Source: JAVBQL01 sp031549085 (lineage in GTDB: Bacteria; Spirochaetota; GWE2-31-10; MWDO01). Taken from it: 64,000 nt of DNA. Location of the stretch: positions 186,001 through 250,000 of the forward strand of contig JAVBQL010000013.1 of assembly GCA_031549085.1 (NCBI GenBank). The letters run 5' to 3'. Of this stretch, positions 36,722 to 45,629 are shown piece by piece. Positions within the stretch are counted from its first letter, which is position 1, and every line of letters starts with the position of its first letter. The translations under genes and the position numbers were made by a program. The notes beneath the pieces were generated by a model. It saw nothing but the letters and a program-made list of their open reading frames with translations, had not been told where the DNA came from and made no database searches.

Positions 36722-37436
36722 TCTAACTTTAGGAAAAAAGATGAAAATTACAAAGAAGTATGTTGTTGATTCTGTCAATAAATTTAGAAATGATTTGATA
36801 GAGTCAGTTGGTATTACACGAGAGGTATTTCAAAAACTGAACACTCAAATAAATGACCAATCTTTTCAAACTGAGGATATCATCTCACTTGTTGAGACGA
36901 TAAAGCAGAAACAGTCAAGACTTGAGGATAAAAATATTGCTCTTCTCTCAAATTCAACATTAACAGAAGATGACGTTAGGCTCTTTATTGGTGGGATTAA
37001 TCTTATAAATAATTTGAAATATATATCAACAAATATAATAGATATATCAGAGCTTTTGGCTGAAAGAAAAGAGCTTTCAAAAAAATATTTCAATAGTATA
37101 ATCTCTATGTTTGATACTATATTTCTTACTTATGATAAGCTTTTTATAGCTTTTACATATAGGGAGCTTCATCGATGCAAAGAGATTTATGATGAAGAGA
37201 AAAAAATAGAGGAACTTAAAGATAATAATATATATAATATTCTACAGAATCTTATGAGTAATGAAGAGAATCTCCCTTATGAGATTAGTATTGTAGATGT
37301 TATCTCATCTTTTGTTGATATATATGGTTACTTTCTTGATATGGCAAGGGATATTGTATTTATCTTTGCTGGTGAAGATATCAAAGAGGAAAAATTTAAA
37401 CTTAATAAACAGTTTTATATAGAAGAAGAGGAGTAG
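36714..37436 (+). CDS. Hypothetical helical protein
   Basis: 240 aa, no signal peptide and no recognised family. Composition is strongly charged and helical (LSNSTLTEDDVRLFIGGINLINNLKYISTNIID...FDTIFLTYDKLFIAFTYRELHRCKEIYDEEKKIEEL). ATG 36714 overlaps the HD gene and has GGGGG close by; ATG 36741 with AGGA at 7 bp is an equally good start (231 aa). Last gene of the corA-like operon. Confidence 0.7.
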   Translation: MTNLTLGKKMKITKKYVVDSVNKFRNDLIESVGITREVFQKLNTQINDQSFQTEDIISLVETIKQKQSRLEDKNIALLSNSTLTEDDVRLFIGGINLINNLKYISTNIIDISELLAERKELSKKYFNSIISMFDTIFLTYDKLFIAFTYRELHRCKEIYDEEKKIEELKDNNIYNILQNLMSNEENLPYEISIVDVISSFVDIYGYFLDMARDIVFIFAGEDIKEEKFKLNKQFYIEEEE

Positions 37437-37445
37437 AGATTTTTT

Positions 37446-37471
37446 TATAGGGGGAATAACTTCCCCCTATA
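37446..37471. other. GC-rich hairpin after the corA-like operon
   Basis: Perfect 11-bp stem TATAGGGGGAA / TTCCCCCTATA with a 4-nt loop. There is no T-run after it on the plus strand (it is preceded by one), so it is not a standard terminator, although its place at the operon end suggests a 3' processing or termination role. Confidence 0.5.
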
Positions 37472-37532
37472 ACCCCCTCTTCATAGTAGAGCCCCTAATA
37501 AAAAATAGGCTGATTTATGCAATATGTAAACC

Positions 37533-37638
37533 AATTATCTATTTATAATCTGGCTCTGGTATATAAGTCGATTTTATTGGCGTGGTAACAATATAAAATC
37601 TTTGTTATATACCAGAGCCAGATTATAAATAGATAATT
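37533..37638. repeat. Perfect 34-bp inverted repeat with structured 38-bp centre
   Basis: Arms 37533-37566 and 37605-37638 are exact reverse complements (AATTATCTATTTATAATCTG...). The centre also pairs with itself (GATTTTAT / ATAAAATC), so the whole 106 bp could form a long cruciform or RNA hairpin. It shares no sequence with the other palindromic family. The next gene begins 42 bp further on. Confidence 0.9.
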
Positions 37639-37679
37639 TAATTAAAATGGATATATTTAATTTTGCAAGAGGTCAAAAT

Positions 37680-37958
37680 ATGAAAAACGGATTTATAGTA
37701 ATCATTGGTTCCATTTTTATGGTTATCATTTTTTTGAGTACAGTTTTTGTTAATACCTCTGTAAAAGAGGATAGAGTTGCTATAGGCAAGCTTGAAAAAG
37801 ATGTCGAAGAGCTAAAAAGTGATATATTGTTTCAAGAGATAGAGATTACCTCTTTAACAAATCCAAAATTTGTATACAATTATATTTTGGCAAATGATTA
37901 TAAGCCAATAAAAATAAAAGATATCACATCGATATATATAAAAAAAGATAGTGAGTAA
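37680..37958 (+). CDS. Small membrane coiled-coil protein
   Basis: 92 aa. One N-terminal membrane helix (FIVIIGSIFMVIIFLSTVFV) is followed by a short coiled coil (KEDRVAIGKLEKDVEELKSDILFQEIEI). The topology recalls FtsL/FtsB/DivIC-type septum proteins, but there is no sequence evidence for that. Start ATG 37680 has AGAGG at 7 bp; the upstream ATG 37647 has no RBS. Confidence 0.65.
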   Translation: MKNGFIVIIGSIFMVIIFLSTVFVNTSVKEDRVAIGKLEKDVEELKSDILFQEIEITSLTNPKFVYNYILANDYKPIKIKDITSIYIKKDSE

Positions 37959-37966
37959 TGTTTTTA

Positions 37967-37992
37967 TTTTTTGCATGCCACCTCCTTTTTAA
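37967..37992. repeat. Degenerate solo copy of the GCGTGCCACGTC-type box
   Basis: TTTTTTGCATGCCACCTCCTTTTT follows the small membrane protein gene. It resembles the insert of palindromic copies 6 and 7. The gap up to 38188 otherwise has only an AT-rich promoter region. Confidence 0.4.
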
Positions 37993-38188
37993 TTTCTATC
38001 TTTTAGAGTAGTTCTATTAGCGTTCTGATTAATACAGTTGCTGCACTGGTGAGTTTTGATATGGTGAATATCTGTAGATACACTACTATCAATATTTTAA
38101 GCTATATATTGTCAAAAAAACGAGATAAAATAACCGTTTGACAATATTATTTTTTTATGACTTCCTATATATTTGGGAGTCTTTTTTT

Positions 38189-39232
38189 ATGAGAAAAAAA
38201 ATTATCTGTCTTTCTATATTGTTTATCTATTTTGGTTTTGCTGTTATGAATAGTGTTGAATATGATTTGGAGGAGCCACTAAAATCTAATGAAAAATTAG
38301 TAATGGTAAAGCTTAATGAAAAATATGGATTCATAAATAGTGATGATAGAAAAGTTGTTATTCCTATTATTTATGATGAGATAGGTGAATTTCGTCATAA
38401 CTTGATCAAAATCAAACTCAATAGAAATTGGGGTATAATAGACACCAATGGCAAGGAGGTTTATCCTTCTATATGTAGCGATGAAGATGCTCTTCCTGAT
38501 CTTAATACTATTAATTGTCTTAAAGGCTTTCATAGCAGTGATATATATGAAGACACCAATGGTAGGTGGGGTTTAAGTGTTGATGGAAAAACAATTATTC
38601 CCTATATCTATAGAGATATGTTTAGAACTATTTGTGATGAGGAGTGGCTTATAGTAGCCAAACCAAATACAAAGTGGGGTTATATAAATCTTGCCAATCA
38701 AGTTGTGATTCCATTTACCTATGATGAGGCTTATCAATTTTCTGATGGAGTGGCCATGGTTAAGCAAAATGGAAAATGGGGATACATCAATCGAGCAAAC
38801 AAGAAAGTTATTCCACTTAAATATGATGATGCAAGCTATTTCTATAAGGGCTATGCATATGTAAAATTAGACAATAAGTGGGGTACTATTGACAAAACAG
38901 GCAAGAGAGTCGTTCCATTTATCTATGATGAAATTGTTAGATATGGTGATGATGGAGATTATCGCTCTAAAGGAAATTTAGCAAAAGTACGTATTGGTAA
39001 TAAGTGGGGAATGATAGAGGCTGATGGAAAACTATTCATAAAAATAGAATTTGATAATTTAAATTATTATAGCGGTTGGGATGATGGTCCTATCTATTAT
39101 AGTGATGGTAGTGAAATGCACATATATAATGTACTTGCTTTTGCTACTCTAAATGGTGTGGTTGGAATAATCGATATAGGACGCAAGTTTCATAGTGAGG
39201 ATAAATGGAGAAAAATAGACGAACAAGAGTAG
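38189..39232 (+). CDS. Exported WG-repeat protein, paralogue A
   Basis: 347 aa from ATG 38189. A signal sequence (IICLSILFIYFGFAVMNS) is followed by about six WG repeats (KLNEKYGFINSDDRKVVIPIIYDEI; KQNGKWGYINRANKKVIPLKYDD; KLDNKWGTIDKTGKRVVPFIYDEI). The frame extends back to a TTG at 38138 that is really part of an upstream TTGACA; GGGAG before ATG 38189 fixes the start. It forms a tandem pair with the next gene, and long stretches are nearly identical in DNA. Confidence 0.9.
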   Translation: MRKKIICLSILFIYFGFAVMNSVEYDLEEPLKSNEKLVMVKLNEKYGFINSDDRKVVIPIIYDEIGEFRHNLIKIKLNRNWGIIDTNGKEVYPSICSDEDALPDLNTINCLKGFHSSDIYEDTNGRWGLSVDGKTIIPYIYRDMFRTICDEEWLIVAKPNTKWGYINLANQVVIPFTYDEAYQFSDGVAMVKQNGKWGYINRANKKVIPLKYDDASYFYKGYAYVKLDNKWGTIDKTGKRVVPFIYDEIVRYGDDGDYRSKGNLAKVRIGNKWGMIEADGKLFIKIEFDNLNYYSGWDDGPIYYSDGSEMHIYNVLAFATLNGVVGIIDIGRKFHSEDKWRKIDEQE

Positions 39233-39336
39233 AACAACACTGATTAAGAGAGATAATTTTTAAAAAACTAGGTGAGATGATAAGCATTTGACAAGCAAAC
39301 TTTTTTATAGCTACATATATATTGGGAGTCATTTTT

Positions 39337-40467
39337 ATGAAAAATAAAATAATCTATTTTTTGTTCATTTTTTATCTTTTTTCTATATTTTTTCTATATA
39401 GTGTTGAATATGAGGAGAAGCGAGATTCTTATCAAAAATTTTTGGCTGTAAAGCTTAATAACAAGTGGGGATATATTGATAGGGAGAGTGAAGAGCTTGT
39501 TATTCCACTCACTTATGATGATGCACATATTTTTAGTTATGATCTTGCTTGTGTAAAACTCAATGGAAAGTGGGGGTTCATTGATAATAGAGGAAAAGTT
39601 ATCATTCCAATTATATATGATGAAGTATATAGTTTTGAAGATAGAATAACAAAAGTGAAACTTAATGGCAAGTGGGGTATTATAGATACTAAAGGAAAAG
39701 AAGTTCTTCCTTGTACATATAATGAAAATGTTCTTCCCAATCTTAGTGCGATTACTAATCTTTGTAATATTTATGATAGTTATATAACAAAAAACTCTAG
39801 CGGAAAGTGGGGGCTCTCTTTTGGTAAAGATAAAATAGCGACTCCCTATATTTACGCAGATATGATTAACACTCTTGATGAGGAGTGGCTAATAGCTGCC
39901 AAGCCAAATAGAAAGTGGGGCTATATAAATGTTGCCAATCAGGTGATAATTCCCTTTACATATGATGAGGCTTATCAATTTTCTGATGGATTGGCTCTAG
40001 TTCAGCAAAATGGAAAATGGGGATACATCAATCGAGCAAACAAGAAAGTTATCCCAATTAAATATGATGATGCAAGCTATTTTTATGAGGGCTATGCATA
40101 TGTAAAATTAAATAATAAGTGGGGAAGTATCAATAAAGCTGGTAAGACAGTTGTTCCATTTGTCTATGATGAAGTGGTTAGATATGGTGATGATATGGGA
40201 GAATATTATCATGGAAGTAATTTAGCTAGAGTACACATTGGGAATAGGTGGGGTCTAATAAATTGTGATGGAGAGTCATTTACTAAAATAGAGTTTGATA
40301 AGATATATTTTCATTATGGATATGGAGATCCTACCTATAGTGATGGTACTGATATGGATACAAGCGATGCTTTTGCTTTTGCTTCTCTAAATGGAATTGA
40401 TGGAATAATTGATACAAGCTATAAATTTCATAGTGAGAATGAGTGGAGAGAGATGAAGGGACAGTAG
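39337..40467 (+). CDS. Exported WG-repeat protein, paralogue B
   Basis: 376 aa from ATG 39337, with signal sequence (IIYFLFIFYLFSIFFLYS) and about seven WG repeats. It is collinear with paralogue A, including the shared segment GYINRANKKVIP and the C-terminal region ending FHSE.W. The upstream sequence is duplicated too: TTGACA, 22 bp, TATATAT, then TTGGGAGTC as RBS. It arose by tandem duplication. Location is probably the periplasm or surface; function is unknown. Confidence 0.9.
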   Translation: MKNKIIYFLFIFYLFSIFFLYSVEYEEKRDSYQKFLAVKLNNKWGYIDRESEELVIPLTYDDAHIFSYDLACVKLNGKWGFIDNRGKVIIPIIYDEVYSFEDRITKVKLNGKWGIIDTKGKEVLPCTYNENVLPNLSAITNLCNIYDSYITKNSSGKWGLSFGKDKIATPYIYADMINTLDEEWLIAAKPNRKWGYINVANQVIIPFTYDEAYQFSDGLALVQQNGKWGYINRANKKVIPIKYDDASYFYEGYAYVKLNNKWGSINKAGKTVVPFVYDEVVRYGDDMGEYYHGSNLARVHIGNRWGLINCDGESFTKIEFDKIYFHYGYGDPTYSDGTDMDTSDAFAFASLNGIDGIIDTSYKFHSENEWREMKGQ

Positions 40468-40470
40468 TTG

Positions 40471-41547
40471 CTATTGCATTAAATCAATTTCATTTATCAA
40501 ATCATTATTAATAGTAGGAACTTTTCCTCTATCTGTTAGTGTAATGAATATCTGATTTCCGTTATATAGTTTTTTGAAAAAATTGTTTTGCCTATATTGA
40601 TCCAGTTCAAGGATTACATCGTCAAAAAGCAGTATCGGTTTTATTTTAAAGTGCTCTAAAAAAAATTCAGATTGAGTAAGTTTTAATGAAAGGGATGCAA
40701 GCCTGTTTTGACCAAAAGAGCCATATTTTCCAAATGATACTCCATTTAGTAAAAACATGTAGTTGTCCCTATGAGGCCCGAAAAGCATAAATCCCATATC
40801 TCTATCTTTTGTATAGTTTGATTCAAGATGGTTATACAATTTTTCTCTATCTCCAATAATGGCAAAATCGATTGTTGGATTGTAGATAATCTTTGCTTTA
40901 TCTTTAAACATTCCAATTTCAGAAAAGAGCTCTTTGAATTTTACATCGATCATAGTGATAAATTCCTGTCTCTTTTTTTGAATGGACATAATTAAATCAC
41001 TTAATTGCCAGTTGTATGCAGAGATAAGAGTCGTATCTTCACTAGCTTGCTTAAGAAGACAGTTTTTTTGCTTTACTATTGTTTGATATTTTTTTAGGTT
41101 AAACATGTAGCTTTTGTCCATAAGAGAGATAAACATATCAAAAAATCTTCTTTTTAAACCCTGCTGACCAACAATAATAAAAATGTCATCATTACAAAAA
41201 AGAACACTTAATATCTCCCCAAGCAGTTCAGAGTATTTGGCAAGCCTTTTGTTATTATAGGTAACCTCTTTTTGCTTTGCAAATTTAACAGAAACATTAC
41301 TTGTAAAGTAGTTTTTTTTGAAATCTCCCTTTATAAAAAAGCTCTTCTCGCCTTTCATAATTAGTTCATTGTCATTAACATTACGAAAAGGGCGTAGATA
41401 AGAGAGATAGTAGATAGCTTCCAAAAGGTTAGATTTTCCGCTGCCATTTGGAGCCACTATTAGATTGGTAGCTATATCTTTATTGAATGAGAATTCTCTA
41501 TCTTTATAGTTTCTAAAATTAATTAATTTAATATTCTCGATAAACAT
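40471..41547 (-). CDS. recF: DNA replication and repair protein RecF
   Basis: SMC-like ATPase that helps load RecA at gaps. 358 aa. Walker A is APNGSGKSN (about 33-41), preceded by INFRNYKD. The signature region is GSFGQNRLASLSLKL, and Walker B is ILLFDDVILELD. RecF usually has GQQR; here GQNR. It is convergent with the WG pair, with only 3 bp between the stops. The start is ATG 41547, just after a promoter and without an RBS; the open frame also has TTG 41556. recF is apart from dnaN in this genome segment. Confidence 0.92.
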   Translation of the reverse strand: MFIENIKLINFRNYKDREFSFNKDIATNLIVAPNGSGKSNLLEAIYYLSYLRPFRNVNDNELIMKGEKSFFIKGDFKKNYFTSNVSVKFAKQKEVTYNNKRLAKYSELLGEILSVLFCNDDIFIIVGQQGLKRRFFDMFISLMDKSYMFNLKKYQTIVKQKNCLLKQASEDTTLISAYNWQLSDLIMSIQKKRQEFITMIDVKFKELFSEIGMFKDKAKIIYNPTIDFAIIGDREKLYNHLESNYTKDRDMGFMLFGPHRDNYMFLLNGVSFGKYGSFGQNRLASLSLKLTQSEFFLEHFKIKPILLFDDVILELDQYRQNNFFKKLYNGNQIFITLTDRGKVPTINNDLINEIDLMQ

Positions 41548-41552
41548 ATTGA

Positions 41553-41582
41553 ACAATATAAAAATAAATATAAGTTGTCAAA
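41553..41582 (-). promoter_or_regulatory. recF promoter, probably giving a leaderless mRNA
   Basis: On the minus strand, TTGACA (41582-41577), 18 bp, TATTGT (41558-41553). Transcription would start at or next to the ATG at 41547, and no Shine-Dalgarno sequence is present. Confidence 0.5.
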
Positions 41583-41592
41583 GAGAACTTTT

Positions 41593-42051
41593 TTACTTTT
41601 CCTTCAGTTTCATATGCAATATTGGAAAGTGCATTCCTTGACTATCAACTTTGGCTCTTTCAACCACATAGAAGCCCAAGTGCTCATAAAAACCGACAGC
41701 CTTCGGATTCTCTTCATTAACATCAACGAACTTTACATTAAGATTGTTGATTGCATATAAAAGAAGCTCTTTTCCAATACTAAAGCCAAAGGAATCAGAA
41801 TCCACAAAGAGCATCTCAAGTTTTTCGCCATCAATGCCCATAAAGGCTTTGATATTCCCAATGTTATTTTTGATACAAAAAAGTTTTTCTACTGATGGAA
41901 CAGCTTTTTCAACAAGCGGTTTTATGGCTTCTATATTTTCCTCTGTTAAGAAAAAATGTGATGCTCTGACTGATCGCTCCCAGAGGGATAGTATTTGATT
42001 CATCTCATCTGTGCTAATTTTAGTAATTTGCACTATTTTTTTATCTATCAT
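41593..42051 (-). CDS. GNAT family N-acetyltransferase
   Basis: 152 aa. It resembles the YjaB-like branch: LWERSVRASHFFLTEENI near the N-terminus, EMLFVDSDSFGFSIGKELLLYAI as the acetyl-CoA site (the Q/RxxGxG/A motif is relaxed to FSIGKE), and the C-terminal VNEENPKAVGFYEHLGF. The substrate is unknown. AGGA precedes ATG 42051. It lies immediately upstream of recF, but recF appears to have its own promoter. Confidence 0.85.
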   Translation of the reverse strand: MIDKKIVQITKISTDEMNQILSLWERSVRASHFFLTEENIEAIKPLVEKAVPSVEKLFCIKNNIGNIKAFMGIDGEKLEMLFVDSDSFGFSIGKELLLYAINNLNVKFVDVNEENPKAVGFYEHLGFYVVERAKVDSQGMHFPILHMKLKEK

Positions 42052-42089
42052 TGTGGTTGTCCTAATATATAAAGTGGTTAAATATAATA

Positions 42090-42400
42090 CTTTTCGTATA
42101 ATTTTATTGTTATAATAATCCTATCTAAGCTTTAACTAGTAATTAATCTTACTTTCTGGCTTACTTGTCATTAAGTAGAGATATAACGAGTAAACGCTAC
42201 TTAAAAAAAAAGAGAAAGAGAGAGAATAAATATATGTAGGTGGGGTTCTACCCCAACCTACATATATTTACTTTTTCTTTTTTCTTTCTTTTTTAAGTAC
42301 CATTCGCTCATTTTATATCTTCATATCGATAAGTAAACTAGAAATAACGTTTTATAAGCTTATTATATATTGATAGTATATTTGGTATATGAAAGTGAGA
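42090..42400. repeat. Palindromic intergenic element, copy 8 (complete)
   Basis: Left end TTTATTGTTATAATAATCCTATC and TTAATCTTACTTTCTGGCTTACTTGTCA, the inverse of the right end of copy 7. Then purine arm, apical hairpin ATATGTAGGTGGGGTT / ACCCCAACCTACATAT (about 42231-42267), pyrimidine arm, GTACCATTCGCTCATT, GATAAGTAAACTAG. It fills the 42052-42420 gap between hisD and the GNAT gene. Confidence 0.88.
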
Positions 42401-42420
42401 CTAACCATTAAAAATATAGT

Positions 42421-43716
42421 TTAAGAGAGTCTGATTGTAACTGCTCTCTTATGAGCCAAAAGTTTCTCTTTCTCAGCAATGTTAGCTATATTCTCTCCAT
42501 ATTTAATAATTGATTCCCTAGTAAACTCTATATAGCTTGACCTTTTAACAAAATCATAGACTCCTAAAGGCGAAAAAAATCTTGCTGTACCACTTGTTGG
42601 CAATATGTGATTTGGTCCGCCAATATAGTCGCCAACAGATTCGGGTGTGTTTTTGCCAAGGAAGATAGAGCCAGCGTTATTGATATCCTTTAATATCTCA
42701 TATGGGTTATCAGAGTAGAGCTCAAGATGCTCTGGAGCAATTCTGTTGCTTATAGCAATTGCAGTCTCCATATTTGGAACTACTATAAATGTACCTTTTT
42801 TTTGGAGCGACTCTATTGCACTATTTTTTGTCTCTGTTAATTCATTAGCAAGGTTTAAAGTTTTATCCATAATCTTTTTTACATAGCTTTCATCAAAACC
42901 AATCAGTATAGAACGCGCATTTGGATCATGCTCTGCTTGACTCAATAGGTCAGAGGCTACTATTGATATATCTTTCTCCTCTTTTGTATCAGCAATAACC
43001 AATATTTCAGAGGGACCTGCAATCATATCAATTGAGACCTTCCCATAGACCATGCGCTTTGCTGTTGCAACATAGATGTTGCCTGGCCCCACAATTTTGT
43101 CAACAGGAGCGACACCATTAAATCCATAGGCAGCACTAAAAATTGCCCCTGCCCCGCCAATTCGATAACACTCTTTTATTCCAAAAAGCTTGATTAGATA
43201 GGCAACCTCGCTGGAAGTTTCAAAAGTTTTTGGCGGAGAGAATAGAACAATTCGCTTTACTCCTGCAATGATGGCAGGTATTATACTCATATATACAGTA
43301 GAGGGATAGAGTGCCCTGCCCCCAGGGACATAGACTGCAACGGAATCTAATGGAGTAATTTTTTGTCCCATTCTATTTCCATCAGTGTCAATAAATTCAA
43401 ATCTCTTCTCAAGCTGTTTCTTATGGAACTTCTTCACCCGCTCTACTGCAATGGAGAGTGAAGCTTCTATTTTTGGATCTATATTTTTTGCAAGGTTATC
43501 AATCTCTTCATCTTTTACTCTATAGTTTGAGGGAGTTAATTCGTAGTTATCAAATTTTTTTGAGCACTCTTGCAATGTTTTAAAGTCATCTTTTAGGAAC
43601 GACTCTTTTATGTTAATTAATGATTTTTCAACCTCTATATTCGAAGTTTCCTCTTCCTGAAGGAAGAGAGATAGCTCTTTTGATAATGCACTTTCATTTT
43701 CATAAAATATTTTCAT
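42421..43716 (-). CDS. hisD: Histidinol dehydrogenase
   Basis: Oxidises L-histidinol to histidine with NAD+, the last two steps of histidine synthesis. 431 aa, normal length. Seen: VYVPGGRALYPSTVYMSIIPA, GAGAIFSAAYG, VDKIVGPGNIYVATAKR, DMIAGPSEILVIAD, SQAEHDPNARS, APEHLELY and YIGGPNHILPTSGTARF. Zinc and catalytic histidines are retained. RBS AGAGGTGG before ATG 43716. It is isolated from other his genes except the hisIE-like gene 3 kb away. Confidence 0.96.
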   Translation of the reverse strand: MKIFYENESALSKELSLFLQEEETSNIEVEKSLINIKESFLKDDFKTLQECSKKFDNYELTPSNYRVKDEEIDNLAKNIDPKIEASLSIAVERVKKFHKKQLEKRFEFIDTDGNRMGQKITPLDSVAVYVPGGRALYPSTVYMSIIPAIIAGVKRIVLFSPPKTFETSSEVAYLIKLFGIKECYRIGGAGAIFSAAYGFNGVAPVDKIVGPGNIYVATAKRMVYGKVSIDMIAGPSEILVIADTKEEKDISIVASDLLSQAEHDPNARSILIGFDESYVKKIMDKTLNLANELTETKNSAIESLQKKGTFIVVPNMETAIAISNRIAPEHLELYSDNPYEILKDINNAGSIFLGKNTPESVGDYIGGPNHILPTSGTARFFSPLGVYDFVKRSSYIEFTRESIIKYGENIANIAEKEKLLAHKRAVTIRLS

Positions 43717-43865
43717 CTAAATTTACCACCTCTTTTTACTAATATTTTGTTTAATAAATAAAGTTTGTTATTTCATAATAAATTTTATTTATTAAAATAG
43801 CTTGTATGCAACAACATTCAAGCGGTGCTCCCTTTATTCTAACAAGTTCTTTCCTTTCTTTGTTT

Positions 43866-43885
43866 CCCCTTTTTGATAAAAGGGG
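43866..43885. terminator. Hairpin in the gap between hisD and the M49-like gene
   Basis: Stem CCCCTTTT / AAAAGGGG with a 4-nt loop. It lies downstream of the M49-like gene (minus strand) but has no clear T-run on that strand, so termination is a guess. Confidence 0.35.
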
Positions 43886-43906
43886 GCTTAGGGATTAGAA
43901 AAAAAA

Positions 43907-45541
43907 TTACAATATAGTAATATTTTTATCCTCACCTGCCAACGGAAAATATGAAAGAATATCTATTGGAAGATTCTCTATCTCATCAAGTATATTTTTT
44001 AGAACAGGGTCTATATTTGAATACTTATCAATAAAACTTTTTGTCTTATCATAGTCTCCCTCTGCCTGAAAGGTCAAAATTATTGCTAGTATTGTCTCAA
44101 AAATCTTCTCAAACTTGCTTAAATCTATAATAAGTTTTATTGAATTATTCTTACCTTTTTCGCCTTCAATATTACCAATCTTTATTACATCTTCCTCAAC
44201 AAGATAGTTCCACTGTATAATAGAGGCTCTTCCGTGTGCGTTCTCTTTTCCAAATCTCATAGAACGAATAAGCCCAATAACATAGGTATTTGCAACCTCT
44301 GGAGCCGAGCAGTCTGATATATAGCACTCCTTAATTAGATAGAGAAGCAAATATATACCCATAACATCAGCCTTTGCCTCCTCTATGGTTGAATAGAGGT
44401 CTTTGAGAAAGTAGACAATCTCATAGAGCTTTCCATCGGAATCTTTTATAAAATTTATTCCAAGCTCATGGCTAACCTCATGGAGAAGCACAAGATTAAA
44501 GTTTGCTGCAAATGTAACATCTTTTGCCATCTTTTCATCTAAAAAGTGTGCAGAGAGAGGGTCTACAACAGCATTAAACTTTGCTTCCATTATATTATAT
44601 AGAAGAATCTTTTTGCTACCAAAGTTTGCTCTTATATAGTGAGAGTTTGGAAGGTTGAAGGCGCTTGTTTGAATTGGAGCCCTTCCATCTCCTCCGCAGA
44701 ATAGAAGATCAACAACCTCTATACTTGAAATCTCTCCTCTTTTTACCTTTTTGTAGTGTTCGGGGATTGGAAGAAGCTCTTGAAATTTATCAATGAGTTT
44801 TTTTACCATTGAGGCTTTCTTTCCCTCTATCTTATTTTTCACAGTTACAAAGGAGGTAAAGCTTGCTTTATATCCCAAAAATCTATCTTCATAAAATTCA
44901 TGCGGTCCAAGAAGAGGCTCAATTTCATTTTCATCAAGCTTTAGCCATGCTATATCAGCTTCGATAAAATCATTGTTTAAGAAGGCTTCTCCAAGTTTGG
45001 TACAAAAATTTTTCTGTGTAAAATTCTCACATATCGCCGCTGTTTTAAAGAGAATATCACTAGCCTCTTTTAGATACTCTTTGTAATAATCTGAATAGTT
45101 AATCGCTTTTAATTTTGTTCCATCTCGTCTTATTATTGTGTATGGGGAGATGAAGTTTTGTTTTTTATCTTGATTCAGTTTCAGAAAATCGTGAAACTCC
45201 TCATCGGTTAGATCATCTGGATAGAACGCTGCATGCGGAGTATATTTTATTCCCTCTATATATGGCTTGTTGTCATCAAATTGATCAAATGGTCCCTGCA
45301 TTATTCTATAATAGTTTTCAGACCTCTTATCATTTAGACTTTTTATTTCATTCATCAATTCAAGGTTTTTCTCATATTTTTGAAGAAGAAAAATCTTATC
45401 TAAAATCTTTGCACACTCTATATAGTTTTGTATAATCACCTTTTGATTATTTGTCATAGAGGAGAGGTCTGGGTTTATTTCAATTACTGTAAGTTTATCT
45501 TTTATGACACTTGGGTCAAATCCATCTATAAATTTATTCAT
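43907..45541 (-). CDS. Zinc peptidase of the dipeptidyl-peptidase III (M49) type
   Basis: 544 aa. The region GPHEFYEDRFLGYKASFTSFVTVKN and the zinc site LLHEVSHELG (about 350) with downstream EEAKADVMGIYLL match M49-like proteins, some of which are annotated with nudix/MutT names. Animal DPP III has HEXXGH; this protein has the shorter HEVSH. Probably cytoplasmic (no signal peptide), cutting peptides, but the substrate is unknown. AAGGA before ATG 45541. Confidence 0.75.
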   Translation of the reverse strand: MNKFIDGFDPSVIKDKLTVIEINPDLSSMTNNQKVIIQNYIECAKILDKIFLLQKYEKNLELMNEIKSLNDKRSENYYRIMQGPFDQFDDNKPYIEGIKYTPHAAFYPDDLTDEEFHDFLKLNQDKKQNFISPYTIIRRDGTKLKAINYSDYYKEYLKEASDILFKTAAICENFTQKNFCTKLGEAFLNNDFIEADIAWLKLDENEIEPLLGPHEFYEDRFLGYKASFTSFVTVKNKIEGKKASMVKKLIDKFQELLPIPEHYKKVKRGEISSIEVVDLLFCGGDGRAPIQTSAFNLPNSHYIRANFGSKKILLYNIMEAKFNAVVDPLSAHFLDEKMAKDVTFAANFNLVLLHEVSHELGINFIKDSDGKLYEIVYFLKDLYSTIEEAKADVMGIYLLLYLIKECYISDCSAPEVANTYVIGLIRSMRFGKENAHGRASIIQWNYLVEEDVIKIGNIEGEKGKNNSIKLIIDLSKFEKIFETILAIILTFQAEGDYDKTKSFIDKYSNIDPVLKNILDEIENLPIDILSYFPLAGEDKNITIL

Positions 45542-45629
45542 AACATTCTATTCCTTCAATATCTTTTGACAAACTATATCTTAACAGCTAAGATAATAAG
45601 TTAGTTTAAAAAAATCTATCTTGATATTT

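Noticed and set aside
37446..37471. Strong intrinsic terminator at the end of the corA-like operon
   Set aside because: The stem is perfect but there is no T-run after it on the plus strand, so it is reported only as a hairpin.
38138..38188. Extended N-terminus of WG paralogue A from TTG 38138
   Set aside because: That TTG is part of an upstream TTGACA conserved with paralogue B, and the RBS GGGAG lies inside the extension.
43866..43885. Purine-rich gap near 43.8 kb as another palindromic element
   Set aside because: It lacks the TTATCAGTA and CATTCGCTC boxes; only a simple CCCC/GGGG hairpin is present.
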